A stretch of DNA of 64,000 nt from Paenibacillus sp. FSL H7-0357 (GCF_000758525.1 NZ_CP009241.1:1550001-1614000), one strand, 5' to 3'; positions 27,217 through 36,154 are shown, numbered from the stretch's first letter. Notes: generated by a model not told the origin, from the sequence alone. Program-made: numbers and translations.

Positions 27217-29232
27217 TTATTGGTGTGTCTCTGCTTCGCTCAACCAGGACGCATAGAGGTCATCCAGCTTCTCCTGTGCGGCATCTCTAGTATGCTGAAG
27301 CTCAGCCAGTTTTTCCGCATCGCTGGCGATAACGGGATTCAGCATCTCAGCATCAATAAGGCCTAATAGCGCCTCCGCTGCGGCTATTTCCTGCTCCCAG
27401 GAGATACTGGAGCGCTGCTTGCGGGAATCGGTGGAACGTTCAGGTTTGGACGACCCGCTTTTTGCCGGGAGGCCAGATCGTGAACCCGCAGCCTCAGCTA
27501 TTTCAGCAGGGACTTTGGATTTAAGCGATGTATCCGGCTTCGGCACTTGTTTGCCGCCTTGGTCGCTCATTTCGGTTTGCAGACTTGCAGCGGCAGCCTT
27601 TTCAGCCTGCTTTTCCTTATAATATTCGTAATTTCCGGAGAAGGAGGTGAAGCGGCCTTGATCAATCGCCCAGAGCTTGCCGAAGCAGCGGTTAATGAAA
27701 TAACGGTCATGGGAAACAGCCAGCACCGTGCCGGGAAATTCCTCCAGCGCTTCTTCCAGTGCTTCTCGGGAATCAATATCCAGATGGTTGGTCGGCTCAT
27801 CCAGAATGAGCAGATTTGGACGGCGGTGCATCAGTATCGCGAAACGCAGCCGTGTCCATTCGCCTCCAGAGAGATTGGTGATGTCCTTGAACACATCGCT
27901 GCCGTAGAACAGGAACCGGGCAAGCTGCCCGCGGGCTTCGCCTTCCTCAAGCCCGGCCTCCTCACGAAAATAGCGCAGCACTGATTGTCCGCCGCCCTCC
28001 GGCACTGCCTCCTGGGCAAGATAACCAACGACAGCCCTTGATCCAAGGGTGCAGCTTCCGCTATCCGGGGACTCCTGGCCGAGTATCATCCGCAGCAGCG
28101 TACTCTTGCCCGCGCCATTGCCGCCGATTAGTGCGGTAGTCTCGCCATATCGCAGGATGTCACTGGCCTCTGAGAACAGCCTGCGGTTACCGTAACCTTT
28201 GGTGATCCGGTCGAGGATGACGACCTGGTTGCCGGTCCGGTCATCCTGCTGCAGCTGCAAATCCATCGATTTGCGCTCCAAAATTGGACGTTTGACCTTG
28301 ACCATCCGGTCCAGCGCCTTCTGCATGGAGGCCGCCCGGCGGTGGAACGAAGGGTTCGGCGGATTGGAACGGTTGCCCCATTCAATCAGCCGTTTGATGC
28401 TCTCCTGCATCTGCTTGATTTTCTTCTGCTGTTCCTGGTAATCGGCGAACTGCTGAAGTAGACGGGCTTCTTTCTCCACTTGGTATCCGCTGTAATTCGT
28501 GTGATATGTGATGGCTTCGCCATCTTCAATCTCGATGACCTTCTTCACTACGGCATCCAGGAAATAGCGGTCATGAGAGATTGCAAGGACTGTGCCGTCA
28601 TAAGTCTGGAGGAACTGCTCCAGCCATTCTATGGCCTCCATATCCAGATGGTTGGTCGGCTCATCCAGCAGCAGGATATCGGGACGGCGCAGCAGCAGCT
28701 CGGCGAGGCCGACCTTTGTCTTCTCCCCTCCGGAGAGGGAAGCGAACCGGCGGTCGTATTGCCCGGTTCCGATTCCAAGGCCTGCCGCTACACGCTGGAT
28801 TGAGGCTTCAATCTCATAACCTCCGGCTGCTTCGAACTTCTCCTGCAGACTGCCGTATTCCTTGAGCAGCCTGTTCCAGTCCTGTTCGTCCGTTCCGGCG
28901 TTCAGCCCGGACATTTCCTGCTCCAGTTCCCGCAGGCGCTGCTGCCACTCCAGGGGTTTCGCGAAGCTGCGCTGGAGCACGGCATATACCGTCTCGTCGC
29001 CGTCCGCTTCCTGGATCTGTGAGAGCAGTCCGATGATGCTGTTTCTGCGGATGGAGATTTGCCCTTGATCGGGGCGTTCTTCACTGCTCAGCAGGCGGAA
29101 GAGGGTGGTTTTGCCGCAGCCGTTGCGGCCGATCAGGCCGATTTTCTCGCCTTGGCGGATATCGAAGGTGATATCGCTCAGCACAAGCTGGGCACCGTGG
29201 TATTTTTGTACGTTTTGACATGAAATGATCAT
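27217..29232 (-). CDS. ABC-F family ATPase (ribosome-associated)
   Basis: A cytosolic protein of 671 residues with two ABC domains and no membrane segments. Domain 1 has Walker A GRNGCGKTT, signature LSGGEKTK and Walker B ILLLDEPTNHLD. The interdomain linker (about 235-325) is the P-site tRNA interaction region of the family. Domain 2 has GGNGAGKST, LSGGEWTR and LLILDEPTNHLD. A charged, Ser/Lys-rich C-terminal extension (about 540-671) ends in a predicted coiled coil. Members act on the ribosomal E site as translation factors or as antibiotic-protection proteins; sequence alone does not decide which. Confidence 0.92.
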   Translation of the reverse strand: MIISCQNVQKYHGAQLVLSDITFDIRQGEKIGLIGRNGCGKTTLFRLLSSEERPDQGQISIRRNSIIGLLSQIQEADGDETVYAVLQRSFAKPLEWQQRLRELEQEMSGLNAGTDEQDWNRLLKEYGSLQEKFEAAGGYEIEASIQRVAAGLGIGTGQYDRRFASLSGGEKTKVGLAELLLRRPDILLLDEPTNHLDMEAIEWLEQFLQTYDGTVLAISHDRYFLDAVVKKVIEIEDGEAITYHTNYSGYQVEKEARLLQQFADYQEQQKKIKQMQESIKRLIEWGNRSNPPNPSFHRRAASMQKALDRMVKVKRPILERKSMDLQLQQDDRTGNQVVILDRITKGYGNRRLFSEASDILRYGETTALIGGNGAGKSTLLRMILGQESPDSGSCTLGSRAVVGYLAQEAVPEGGGQSVLRYFREEAGLEEGEARGQLARFLFYGSDVFKDITNLSGGEWTRLRFAILMHRRPNLLILDEPTNHLDIDSREALEEALEEFPGTVLAVSHDRYFINRCFGKLWAIDQGRFTSFSGNYEYYKEKQAEKAAAASLQTEMSDQGGKQVPKPDTSLKSKVPAEIAEAAGSRSGLPAKSGSSKPERSTDSRKQRSSISWEQEIAAAEALLGLIDAEMLNPVIASDAEKLAELQHTRDAAQEKLDDLYASWLSEAETHQ

Positions 29233-29309
29233 AGGTATTCTCCTTTTAAGAATGCCCTGTCTCCGCTGTCTTTCAAAGGGGATGCCTCCAGGAGGACATC
29301 ATGAAACAA

Positions 29310-29345
29310 AAACAGACCGCAGGGAAATTTCCCTGCGGCCTGTTT
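29310..29345 (-). terminator. Terminator of the 55-aa minus-strand gene
   Basis: A 16-bp near-perfect stem (AAACAGACCGCAGGGA with TCCCTGCGGCCTGTTT, one mismatch) followed on the minus strand by TTTTTGTTT. Confidence 0.8.
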
Positions 29346-29355
29346 GTTCTCCGGT

Positions 29356-29523
29356 TTATGAGATCCGTTGAAGTGTAGGCAGGAAAGGCATTTCACAATT
29401 GTGTAGTGTTATTAAATTCTTGTAAATGGACAGACTTCTCCCGTTGTCGGCATTTACATGAACGATGCCAGCCATAGCGATAGGCAGCCGGCTAATAACA
29501 CTGTTGGTCCAATTGCGATCCAT
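29356..29523 (-). CDS. Small protein of 55 residues, unknown
   Basis: Minus-strand ORF with start at 29521-29523, stop at 29356-29358, AAGGAGGTG ribosome binding site seven bases before the ATG, and a sigma-A-like promoter (TTGCTA, 17 bp, TAAACT). A strong terminator follows directly. The peptide starts MDRNWTNSVISRLPIAMAGI and has no clear membrane segment, one Cys and mixed charge. The complete set of expression signals around a short ORF argues for a real transcript. The ORF could alternatively be a leader peptide or a dual-function RNA. No homologue was recognised. Confidence 0.55.
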   Translation of the reverse strand: MDRNWTNSVISRLPIAMAGIVHVNADNGRSLSIYKNLITLHNCEMPFLPTLQRIS

Positions 29524-29557
29524 TCCTCTACACCTCCTTCGATACAAATTTAACAGT

Positions 29558-29586
29558 AGTTTACCTAATATTCGCAATAATAGCAA
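29558..29586 (-). promoter_or_regulatory. Promoter of the 55-aa minus-strand gene
   Basis: On the minus strand TTGCTA (29586-29581), 17-bp spacer, TAAACT (29563-29558). It lies 35 bp upstream of the start codon. Confidence 0.6.
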
Positions 29587-29691
29587 TAGAAAAAAAGCGG
29601 AATGAACCACAGCATATAATTGGAATTGCACAATAGGATGTTATATGGCTGAGGCAGCTCACCAAATCAGCAACAGGAAAGAGGAACAGTG

Positions 29692-30069
29692 ATGGCACTT
29701 TTTAATGGACTGCTGGGCAATGCAACGCAGGTTGATCTGGCGGCAGTGCAGCGTGAATACGCGCGGATTTTGACCCCCCATGAAAAAATTGAGCGGGCCT
29801 ACAAGCTGATCAGGGATATGTTCATTTTTACGGACAAGCGGCTGATTCTCGTTGACAAGCAGGGGATCACCGGCAAAAAAACGCAATATCACTCCATTCC
29901 CTACCAAAACATCTCCCATTATTCGGTGGAGACGGCGGGGCACTTTGATCTGGATGCAGAGCTGTGTCTTTATGTATCCGGCAGCTCACTGCCGCTGAAG
30001 AAGACGTTCAATAAATCCGTCAATATCTATGAGGTTCAGTCGGTGCTTTCGCAGTACATTTTGAAATAG
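29692..30069 (+). CDS. PH domain-containing protein (bPH_1, DUF1696-like)
   Basis: A 125-residue bacterial pleckstrin-homology fold protein. It contains NATQVDLAAVQREYARIL, RAYKLIRDMFIFTDKRLILVD and YHSIPYQNISHYSVETAGHF, the pattern of the YvbH/PF08000 group. Members are cytosolic and oligomerise; their ligand is unclear. The start is ATG 29692, with AGAGGAAC upstream. A TATAAT at 29613-29618 could be its -10 box. It is convergent with the chromate transporter genes, and no terminator is obvious in the 22-bp gap. Confidence 0.85.
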   Translation: MALFNGLLGNATQVDLAAVQREYARILTPHEKIERAYKLIRDMFIFTDKRLILVDKQGITGKKTQYHSIPYQNISHYSVETAGHFDLDAELCLYVSGSSLPLKKTFNKSVNIYEVQSVLSQYILK

Positions 30070-30091
30070 GAGGTCCTTGCGGCAGCCGCCG

Positions 30092-30631
30092 CTAGACTGT
30101 ATACCGGAGTACCAGCCCTCCATAAGCAAAAGCGGCAAGAATCACGAGTGCGGGATGCAGCTTCAGCCGCTTCATAGCCCAAAAGGCAATTGCGGCAATG
30201 ATCAGCGTCTGCCAGATGCCGATAACGTCCGCTGGACCTTTGGCCATTTTGAAAGTCAGGACGGCCATCATCATGGCAATCACCGGCTGTACAAGCAAGG
30301 TCATTCCTTTAACGACGGGCGACTGCTTGTATTTCTGCATCACGCCGAGCAGGATGATCAGTGCGGCAGCGGAGGGCAGAACCGTAGCAGCGAGAGCAGC
30401 GCTCAGTCCCAACCAGCCATAGACGTCATAGCCGACGTAAGCGGCGATTTTGGTCGCAATCGGTCCGGGCAGAGCGTTGCCGAGCGCCAGCATATTGGAG
30501 AATTCTTCATCGTTCAGCCATCCGTAATGCGGCACGATCTCTTCGTACATGAGCGGAATGGAGGAAGGGCCGCCGCCGTAGCCCAGCAGATTGGCCATAA
30601 AAAAGCCGTAAATCAGTTTGAGCCATTCCAT
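30092..30631 (-). CDS. Chromate transporter, half-size CHR subunit 2
   Basis: A 179-residue membrane protein with about six helices, half of a CHR-family transporter. The conserved N-terminal signature LGYGGGPSSIPLM and NALPGPIATKIAAYVGY are visible. Short-chain CHR proteins work as pairs with antiparallel topology to export chromate. The gene starts at 30631 and shares that base with the upstream partner's stop codon, so the pair is translationally coupled. Chromate or another oxyanion may be the substrate. Confidence 0.9.
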   Translation of the reverse strand: MEWLKLIYGFFMANLLGYGGGPSSIPLMYEEIVPHYGWLNDEEFSNMLALGNALPGPIATKIAAYVGYDVYGWLGLSAALAATVLPSAAALIILLGVMQKYKQSPVVKGMTLLVQPVIAMMMAVLTFKMAKGPADVIGIWQTLIIAAIAFWAMKRLKLHPALVILAAFAYGGLVLRYTV

Positions 30632-31209
30632 TAGGCGGTTCCTCCTTTATTTTTCTTTGCCAGTATCCGGTAATGAACCGTTCCATAGCCAAGAAAAAGT
30701 ACGATCACGATGGCAGGATGCAGGTGAAGCCCCTCAAGCAGTACCAGTGCCAGCAGCAGGAAAGCAGCCCCGATCCATTTCCCCAATCCTTTGAACGCTT
30801 TTTGCGCGAACTCGTAAGCCATCATTCCCAGCATCACTGCAATCACGGGAGAGACAGCAGCAATCATGCCTGCCACTACCTTGGAGCCGCTTAAATAATT
30901 CACCGCGGATAACAGGGCAATCATCGCAATACAGCTAGGCAGAATATGCGCCAGTACGGAAAGCAGCGCACCTTTTACCCCTTTGAGCTTGTAGCCGAGA
31001 TATGCCGCCATCTTGGTGGCGATGGGCCCGGGCAAGGCATTTGCGATGGCCAGCGTCTCCCCGAATTCATCATCACTCAGCCAGGAATAGCGGGTTACGG
31101 CATCATGCCGGATCAGTGGAATTACGGAGGGGCCCCCGCCATAGCCGAGAATTCCCGTCCTGAACATCGCGGCTGCTATCTGTACATATTCGTTACTGAT
31201 GGATTTCAC
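30631..31209 (-). CDS. Chromate transporter, half-size CHR subunit 1
   Basis: A 192-residue CHR-family membrane protein, first gene of the pair. Its N-terminal signature is TGILGYGGGPSVIPLIRHD and the second motif is NALPGPIATKMAAYLGYKL. It is about 45 percent similar by eye to its neighbour, consistent with ancient duplication. It starts at GTG 31209 with GGAGGAAT six bases upstream. No chrB-type regulator is present. Confidence 0.9.
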   Translation of the reverse strand: MKSISNEYVQIAAAMFRTGILGYGGGPSVIPLIRHDAVTRYSWLSDDEFGETLAIANALPGPIATKMAAYLGYKLKGVKGALLSVLAHILPSCIAMIALLSAVNYLSGSKVVAGMIAAVSPVIAVMLGMMAYEFAQKAFKGLGKWIGAAFLLLALVLLEGLHLHPAIVIVLFLGYGTVHYRILAKKNKGGTA

Positions 31210-31433
31210 GGGATTCCTCCTCCGGGATAAACGGATTTTAGCTTTTTTGTGCCCATTCTATATCAATTTGTATGACTGCAACTACAGGATAGGGTGTATT
31301 TCGATTAATCTTTGTGCACCGTTCACAAAATAATGCCGGGGAATTTGAGTTTGTGCGTAACCGATTGACAGGGGTTTTTGATCTGCTGTTAAATGGCACT
31401 AACTTGATTGACATGGGAATGGAGCTGGGAGTC

Positions 31434-33011
31434 ATGACAATAGGGCCGGTAATCGGTACGAAAACGATGGTGGTCAGTCCCCATTATCTGGCCTCTGCCG
31501 CCGGAGCGCGTATTTTGCAGCGCGGCGGCAATGCCTTTGACGCTGCGGTAGCGGTCAGCGCCACGCTTGCGGTGGTCTATCCGCATATGACGGGCCTTGG
31601 CGGCGATGCTTTTTGGTTGACCTACAGCGCCGGTGAAGGGCGCGTCCGGGCCTACAACGGCAGCGGACGATCCGGCTACGGCGTCCGCAGGGACTGCTAT
31701 GCCGGGGAAAGTGCCATTCCCCGGCGGGGTGTGCGCAGCGCCATTACGGTGCCCGGAATGGCGGACAGCTGGGAGGCGGTCCAGCGCCAGTATGGCCGCC
31801 TGACCCTGGCGGAGGTGCTGGAGCCGGGAATCGGCTACGCCACCGATGGGTTTCCGCTGTCGCCGGATCAGCACGGCAACAGCATACTGGCGGGAGCCGC
31901 GCTGTCCCCCGGCGCGGCGGCGGTGTATCTGCCCGGCGGCAAGGTTCCGAGGGCCGGCGGGAAGTTTGTGCAGAAGCAGCTGGCCCGGACGCTGCGGACG
32001 CTGGCGGCGGGAGGGCGTGATGCTTTTTACAAGGGCGGGATCGCAGAGGAGATAAGCAAGGATATGCTGGCTTCCGGGGGATATCTCACCCGTGATGATT
32101 TTGCCGACCATCAGGGCAATTGGGTGGAGCCGATCTCCACGGATTACCACGGGCATCAGGTGTATCAGGTGCCGCCGAATTCGCAGGGCTTCACTGCGCT
32201 GATGGCGCTGAACATACTGGAGCGGTTTAATCTCGCAGAGATTGAGCATGGGTCCTTCGAGTACTATCATCTGCTGGTTGAAGCGCTGAAGCTGAGCTTC
32301 AGGGACCGGGATCAGGTGCTGACTGATCCTGAATTCAGCTCGATTCCGCTGGAGCGGCTATTGGATAAGCAGTATGCCATGGAGCTGGCAGATTCCATTT
32401 CGCTCCGCCGGGCGGCTGCGCTTGGCAGTGAGCCGGTTGGCCGGGATACGGCTTATGCCGCTGTAGTTGACGGGGAGGGGAATGCCGTCTCGTTTATCCA
32501 AAGCCTGTATTTTGAATTCGGTTCGGGAAGGGTCGCCGGGGATACAGGGATTCTGCTGCAGAATAGAGGCTCCTTCTTCTCGCTGGACCCTTCGCATATC
32601 AATACGCTTGAACCGCATAAGCGCACGTTCCACACGCTGATGCCGGCCATGGCCTGCCAAGACGGCAAGCCGGCCATTCTCTACGGCACGCAAGGCGGGG
32701 AAGGGCAACCGCAGACGCAGAGTCTGCTGCTGACACGGATGCTGCATTATGGCATGAATCCGCAGGAGGCGGTGAATGCGCCGCGGTTCGTCTGGGGCAG
32801 AACCTGGGGGGAACCGACCCAGGAACTGAAGGTGGAGAAGCGGGTAGCTCCGCAAGTGCTCGAAGAGCTGGCCGGGGCCGGTCATCTGGTCCGCCAAGCC
32901 GCAGACTATGACGGAATCATGGGGCATGCCCATGCGATTGCCATAGATGGCAACGGCTTCCGCAGCGGCGGCACTGATCCTCGCTGCGACGGAGCAGCCA
33001 TCGGCTGGTAG
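31434..33011 (+). CDS. Gamma-glutamyltransferase family protein (YwrD-like)
   Basis: An Ntn-hydrolase-type enzyme of about 525 residues, normally self-cleaved into two subunits. The large-subunit motifs are ILQRGGNAFDAAVAVSATLA and MTGLGGDAFWL. The nucleophilic Thr is expected in GRDTAYAAVVDGEGNAVSF, where self-processing occurs. The small subunit has YGTQGGEGQPQTQSLL. No signal peptide is seen, so it is probably cytosolic, unlike secreted Ggt. ATG 31434 is preceded by GGAG at 31421-31424; the longer frame from 31314 lacks support. It is paired with the amidase 64 bp downstream; the true substrate may not be glutathione. Confidence 0.88.
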   Translation: MTIGPVIGTKTMVVSPHYLASAAGARILQRGGNAFDAAVAVSATLAVVYPHMTGLGGDAFWLTYSAGEGRVRAYNGSGRSGYGVRRDCYAGESAIPRRGVRSAITVPGMADSWEAVQRQYGRLTLAEVLEPGIGYATDGFPLSPDQHGNSILAGAALSPGAAAVYLPGGKVPRAGGKFVQKQLARTLRTLAAGGRDAFYKGGIAEEISKDMLASGGYLTRDDFADHQGNWVEPISTDYHGHQVYQVPPNSQGFTALMALNILERFNLAEIEHGSFEYYHLLVEALKLSFRDRDQVLTDPEFSSIPLERLLDKQYAMELADSISLRRAAALGSEPVGRDTAYAAVVDGEGNAVSFIQSLYFEFGSGRVAGDTGILLQNRGSFFSLDPSHINTLEPHKRTFHTLMPAMACQDGKPAILYGTQGGEGQPQTQSLLLTRMLHYGMNPQEAVNAPRFVWGRTWGEPTQELKVEKRVAPQVLEELAGAGHLVRQAADYDGIMGHAHAIAIDGNGFRSGGTDPRCDGAAIGW

Positions 33012-33075
33012 AGCAGCCAACAAGTAAGAGTAAACAATGAAGCTCCCCGGACAGTCCGGGAGGAGGAGGGAAGAG

Positions 33076-34290
33076 ATGGTCCTTAATAACCGTTTCGGCG
33101 CATATATTGACCCGGAGCTGGAGGTGCCGAACCTTGTGAGTGGCAAGCTGAATGGGCTGAGCTTCGCCGTTAAGGATGTGTTCGCGGTCTCCGGGCACCG
33201 CTCTTCCGCAGGCAATCCGCATTGGCTGCGCAGTCATGAGCCTTCATCGGCACATGCCGCAGCCGTATTGAAATTGCTGCAGTCGGGTGCCTCCTTGCGC
33301 GGTGCCGCCCATACCGATGAGCTGATGTACAGCCTGGGCGGGGAGAATTATCATTACGGCACGCCGGTCAACCCGCGTGCGGAGGGGCGTATTCCCGGAG
33401 GCTCCTCCAGCGGCTCGGCGGTGGCCGTAGCCTCCGGAAGCGTGGACTTTGCCTTGGGAACCGATACAGGCGGGTCCATCCGTGTTCCTTCGGCGTACTG
33501 CGGCGTTTACGGCTTCCGCCCGACCCACGGGGTGGTGGAGATAGACGGGGTAATCCCGCTGGCACCGGGTTTTGATACCGTGGGCTGGATCGCAGACAGC
33601 GCCGGAATGCTGCTGCAGGTAGGCGAGGTTCTGCTCGGGAGAGTGGAAGGCGGAGCGGGAGAACCGGAGGATTCCTCCGGGAAGAGTAATGTCCTGCAGC
33701 AAATGGCCAAGCTGTTCATCGGCATGGATGGCTGGGCCTTGGCTGGGCCGGAGAGTTCGGCCAGCCTGAAGCAAGGCTTGGATCTTCTCCAGGCAGGAGT
33801 CGGGCAAACGCTGGAGACTGAAGTTTCGCCGGAAGGATTAACAAACTGGATGGATGTGTTCCGCGAGCTGCAGGGTGCTGAAATTTGGGCAACCCACGGA
33901 GCCTGGATCGAGCGGGAGCAGCCGGTTTTTGGGCCTGACATTGCTGCCCGCTTCGCTTGGGCGGCAAGTGTGGCCGGGCAGGATCACAGTTGGGCGCAGT
34001 CCCAACGTGACGATATAACGGCCCGGCTGCGTCATTTGCTTGGGGAGGACGGATGTCTCGTCATCCCTACCGTGCCTGGACCCGCCCCGCTGCGCGGCGG
34101 GGACCTGCGGCAGCTGGAACTGAACCGCAGCGGGGCGATGATGCTCAGCTGCATTGCCGGGCTGGCAGGATTGCCGCAGGTAACGCTGCCTGTGGCGGGT
34201 CCCGGCGGGCTGCCGCTGGGATTGTCCGTGATCGGCGGATATGGACAGGATCTCCGCCTGCTCTCATGGGTCCGGCGGTTATGGCAATAA
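33076..34290 (+). CDS. Amidase (amidase signature family)
   Basis: A Ser-cisSer-Lys hydrolase of about 404 residues. The catalytic Lys lies in SFAVKDVFAVSG, the cis-Ser in GGSSSGSAVAVASG, and the nucleophilic Ser in LGTDTGGSIRVPSA. Similar short amidases act on small amides, including ureido compounds and amino-acid amides. ATG 33076 follows GGAGGAGGG at 33062-33070. It forms a two-gene unit with the gamma-glutamyltransferase-like gene. Being next to the purine cluster, across the IS element, it may act on a nitrogen compound from that pathway; this is inference. Confidence 0.9.
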   Translation: MVLNNRFGAYIDPELEVPNLVSGKLNGLSFAVKDVFAVSGHRSSAGNPHWLRSHEPSSAHAAAVLKLLQSGASLRGAAHTDELMYSLGGENYHYGTPVNPRAEGRIPGGSSSGSAVAVASGSVDFALGTDTGGSIRVPSAYCGVYGFRPTHGVVEIDGVIPLAPGFDTVGWIADSAGMLLQVGEVLLGRVEGGAGEPEDSSGKSNVLQQMAKLFIGMDGWALAGPESSASLKQGLDLLQAGVGQTLETEVSPEGLTNWMDVFRELQGAEIWATHGAWIEREQPVFGPDIAARFAWAASVAGQDHSWAQSQRDDITARLRHLLGEDGCLVIPTVPGPAPLRGGDLRQLELNRSGAMMLSCIAGLAGLPQVTLPVAGPGGLPLGLSVIGGYGQDLRLLSWVRRLWQ

Positions 34291-34307
34291 GCGCATGGGA
34301 ACATAGA

Positions 34308-34347
34308 ACTTCCGGCTCCGCTGTTGGCGGAGAGCGGGAGTTTTTTT
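34308..34347 (+). terminator. Terminator of the amidase gene
   Basis: GCTCCGC pairs with GCGGAGAGC region and ACTTCC with GGGAGT, followed by seven T residues. Confidence 0.8.
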
Positions 34348-34494
34348 GCAAATATAAGCGTACTATGTCAACAAGCTAAAACTGACTATAAAAGCAACTC
34401 AAACACACCTAACTCTTTGTTTTCCAAAAAATAGTTAGCAACTGACGAAGAGCGATGGACAGAACCGGAAGGTCTCGAACTTGAAAGGAAATAG

Positions 34495-34640
34495 CCTCGT
34501 GTTCAATCCTGTTATGCAATCTGGCTGAGTGCAGATCGAGATCTAACGTACAATTCGCATTAACAGGACGAGGTGGATAAGGCTTATTTACGAGGTCTGG
34601 GCCTCTAGAATTTAATCCGATCTTCCCTCAGTCCCAGACC
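34495..34640 (-). ncRNA. Candidate IS110 bridge RNA region (two structured lobes)
   Basis: Lobe 1: 34594-34601 (GGTCTGGG) pairs perfectly with 34633-34640, enclosing a 31-nt loop. Lobe 2: 34495-34500 (CCTCGT) pairs with 34568-34573, and 34508-34517 (CCTGTTATGC) with 34557-34567 with one bulged base; a 7-nt bulge lies between the helices, and a 39-nt loop caps it. Two stem-loops with large loops beside an IS110 transposase match the layout of bridge RNAs, whose target- and donor-binding loops guide recombination. Location after the transposase fits the IS1111-like group. The precise ends and guide sequences are not assigned. Confidence 0.5.
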
Positions 34641-34666
34641 CACCGGTTCAGTCATTTCAGGCTTGT

Positions 34667-36040
34667 TCAGGCAACATCCAGCGTAATGAAACAGCTAAAA
34701 CGGAGCTTCTTATTGATCTCCTTGGCAAACGGACAAGAGGGCTTGGTGGAGAGAAAGGGCTTCTTGTCACGTAGCATCGCAAATGCAATTTTCAGCATCT
34801 TATTCCCCATAGCTACAAAAATGGAGCGAGGATGCTTCCCGCGGCTCTTTAACCGCTCGTAAAACGGTTTGAGATCCGGGTTATGCAGGCAGAGGCTTCG
34901 ACCGGCTAAGTAGGCAACATAGCGCAAATGAGAGTTCCCTTGCTTGGAAATTTTTCCATAAGATCCGGCACTTCCGCCCGTTTGCTTAACGACGGGATTC
35001 GTTCCTGCTTTCTTAATCAACTGTCCGGCATGAGTGTAATGGGACACATCGCCAATCTCAGCGTAGAGCTCGGCTGCAGTGGAAACGCCAAGGCCTGGAA
35101 CGGTAAGTAAAACCCGCCCGTCGGTCTGAAGCAAAAGGGCTTCGATCTCCTGCTCAAGCGTATCGATCTTAGCGTCAAAGGCGCGAAGATCCTGCAGCTT
35201 CATTCGCAGCAGAAGGAGTTCGGGACGAAGCGTTTGTTCGTCAGATGAGAGCGACTCCGCAGCCACCAGAAGGAGCTTGCGAATCGCAGCGACTCGAAGC
35301 TTCAGGTTATGCTGGATGGACAACCTCCGGAGTCCCGTTTCCCCCAGCTTACAAATCGCAGCAGGATGTGGATAGTGCTCCATGAAGAAAAGGGAGGCCT
35401 TTCCCCAAAAGTTGCTAAACACCTTGATTTTCCGAGCCCGCCCATTCTGATGGTCGGCATAGCCCTGAAATTCGCGCCAAACGATGTCCATGAGTGTTCG
35501 GATTTCCATCCGCAGAGTGGAGCGTTTGCGGATCTCCGAGCGTCTGGCCCGGGTGAGAACATGCAACTGCCGTTGAAGGCCCTCGGCCAAACGAAACTCG
35601 GTGGCTTTATTGCTCTTCAGCGCATGAGCGATAGCGACTAGATCGAGGTCATCGGTTTTACACCAGTTCAGCGCACTTGCCCGCTCTTCGAAAGTCGTAT
35701 ACGCGTTGAGAATCTGGACGAGGTAGCCTTGCTTGGCCATTTCTCTAACGATATCTTCATAGTAATGGCCAGTAGCTTCAATTCCTAAAAACAGGCGTAC
35801 GGCCCCAGTGGAGGCCACCGCTTGTTCGATGGCATGGTATAGAGTCTGCATGCCGGATTGATTGACGGAAAAGAAAAAGGGTTTTGCAAGGATGTCGCCG
35901 AAATAATTGCAGATCAGGGCTTTTTGGTGGAGTTTGGCCGCATCGATAGCAACGATGAGGACCTGCTCCAGGTTAACACCCCGTAGTTGTTGACTGAACT
36001 TGGTTCCCTTTAAGCCTTGAATGTGTAGGGATTTCCCCAT
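34667..36040 (-). CDS. IS110 family transposase
   Basis: A DEDD recombinase of 457 residues. An N-terminal RuvC-like domain has Asp33 in VAIDAAK, Glu in LGIEATGHYYED and the Asp pair in WCKTDDLDLVAIA. A long coiled-coil middle follows. The C-terminal Tnp domain has LTVPGLGVSTAAELYAEIGD and YGKISKQGNSHLR. Where many relatives show Q-S-G before that block, this protein reads K-Q-T-G-G-S, so the position of the catalytic serine needs alignment. The start is ATG at 36040 with AGGAGGTTG upstream. The frame is intact, so the element may be active. Confidence 0.93.
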   Translation of the reverse strand: MGKSLHIQGLKGTKFSQQLRGVNLEQVLIVAIDAAKLHQKALICNYFGDILAKPFFFSVNQSGMQTLYHAIEQAVASTGAVRLFLGIEATGHYYEDIVREMAKQGYLVQILNAYTTFEERASALNWCKTDDLDLVAIAHALKSNKATEFRLAEGLQRQLHVLTRARRSEIRKRSTLRMEIRTLMDIVWREFQGYADHQNGRARKIKVFSNFWGKASLFFMEHYPHPAAICKLGETGLRRLSIQHNLKLRVAAIRKLLLVAAESLSSDEQTLRPELLLLRMKLQDLRAFDAKIDTLEQEIEALLLQTDGRVLLTVPGLGVSTAAELYAEIGDVSHYTHAGQLIKKAGTNPVVKQTGGSAGSYGKISKQGNSHLRYVAYLAGRSLCLHNPDLKPFYERLKSRGKHPRSIFVAMGNKMLKIAFAMLRDKKPFLSTKPSCPFAKEINKKLRFSCFITLDVA

Positions 36041-36154
36041 GCGACTTCAACCTCCTGTGGTAGGGTAGGTACGATTGAAGCTCTTTGTCAGGTGCTTCTT
36101 TCTTCGATAGTCGCTGGGGATTTTCCTTTTCTACAAGGATTATATATTACGCCA

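Larger units (their letters stand above)
34390..36140 (-). mobile_element. IS110-family insertion element (ends approximate)
   Basis: The element contains an IS110-type transposase (34667-36040) read leftward, about 280 bp of structured non-coding DNA after its stop, and about 100 bp before its start. IS110 elements lack long terminal inverted repeats and usually make no target duplication, so the boundaries cannot be fixed from one copy; the given ends are estimates. The right-hand boundary lies close to a 91-bp dispersed repeat at 36155-36245. The element separates the amidase gene from pucR. Confidence 0.6.

Noticed and set aside
32358..33215. Long minus-strand frames over the gamma-glutamyltransferase gene
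   Set aside because: Shadows of a high-GC coding region; no start signals and no recognisable domains.
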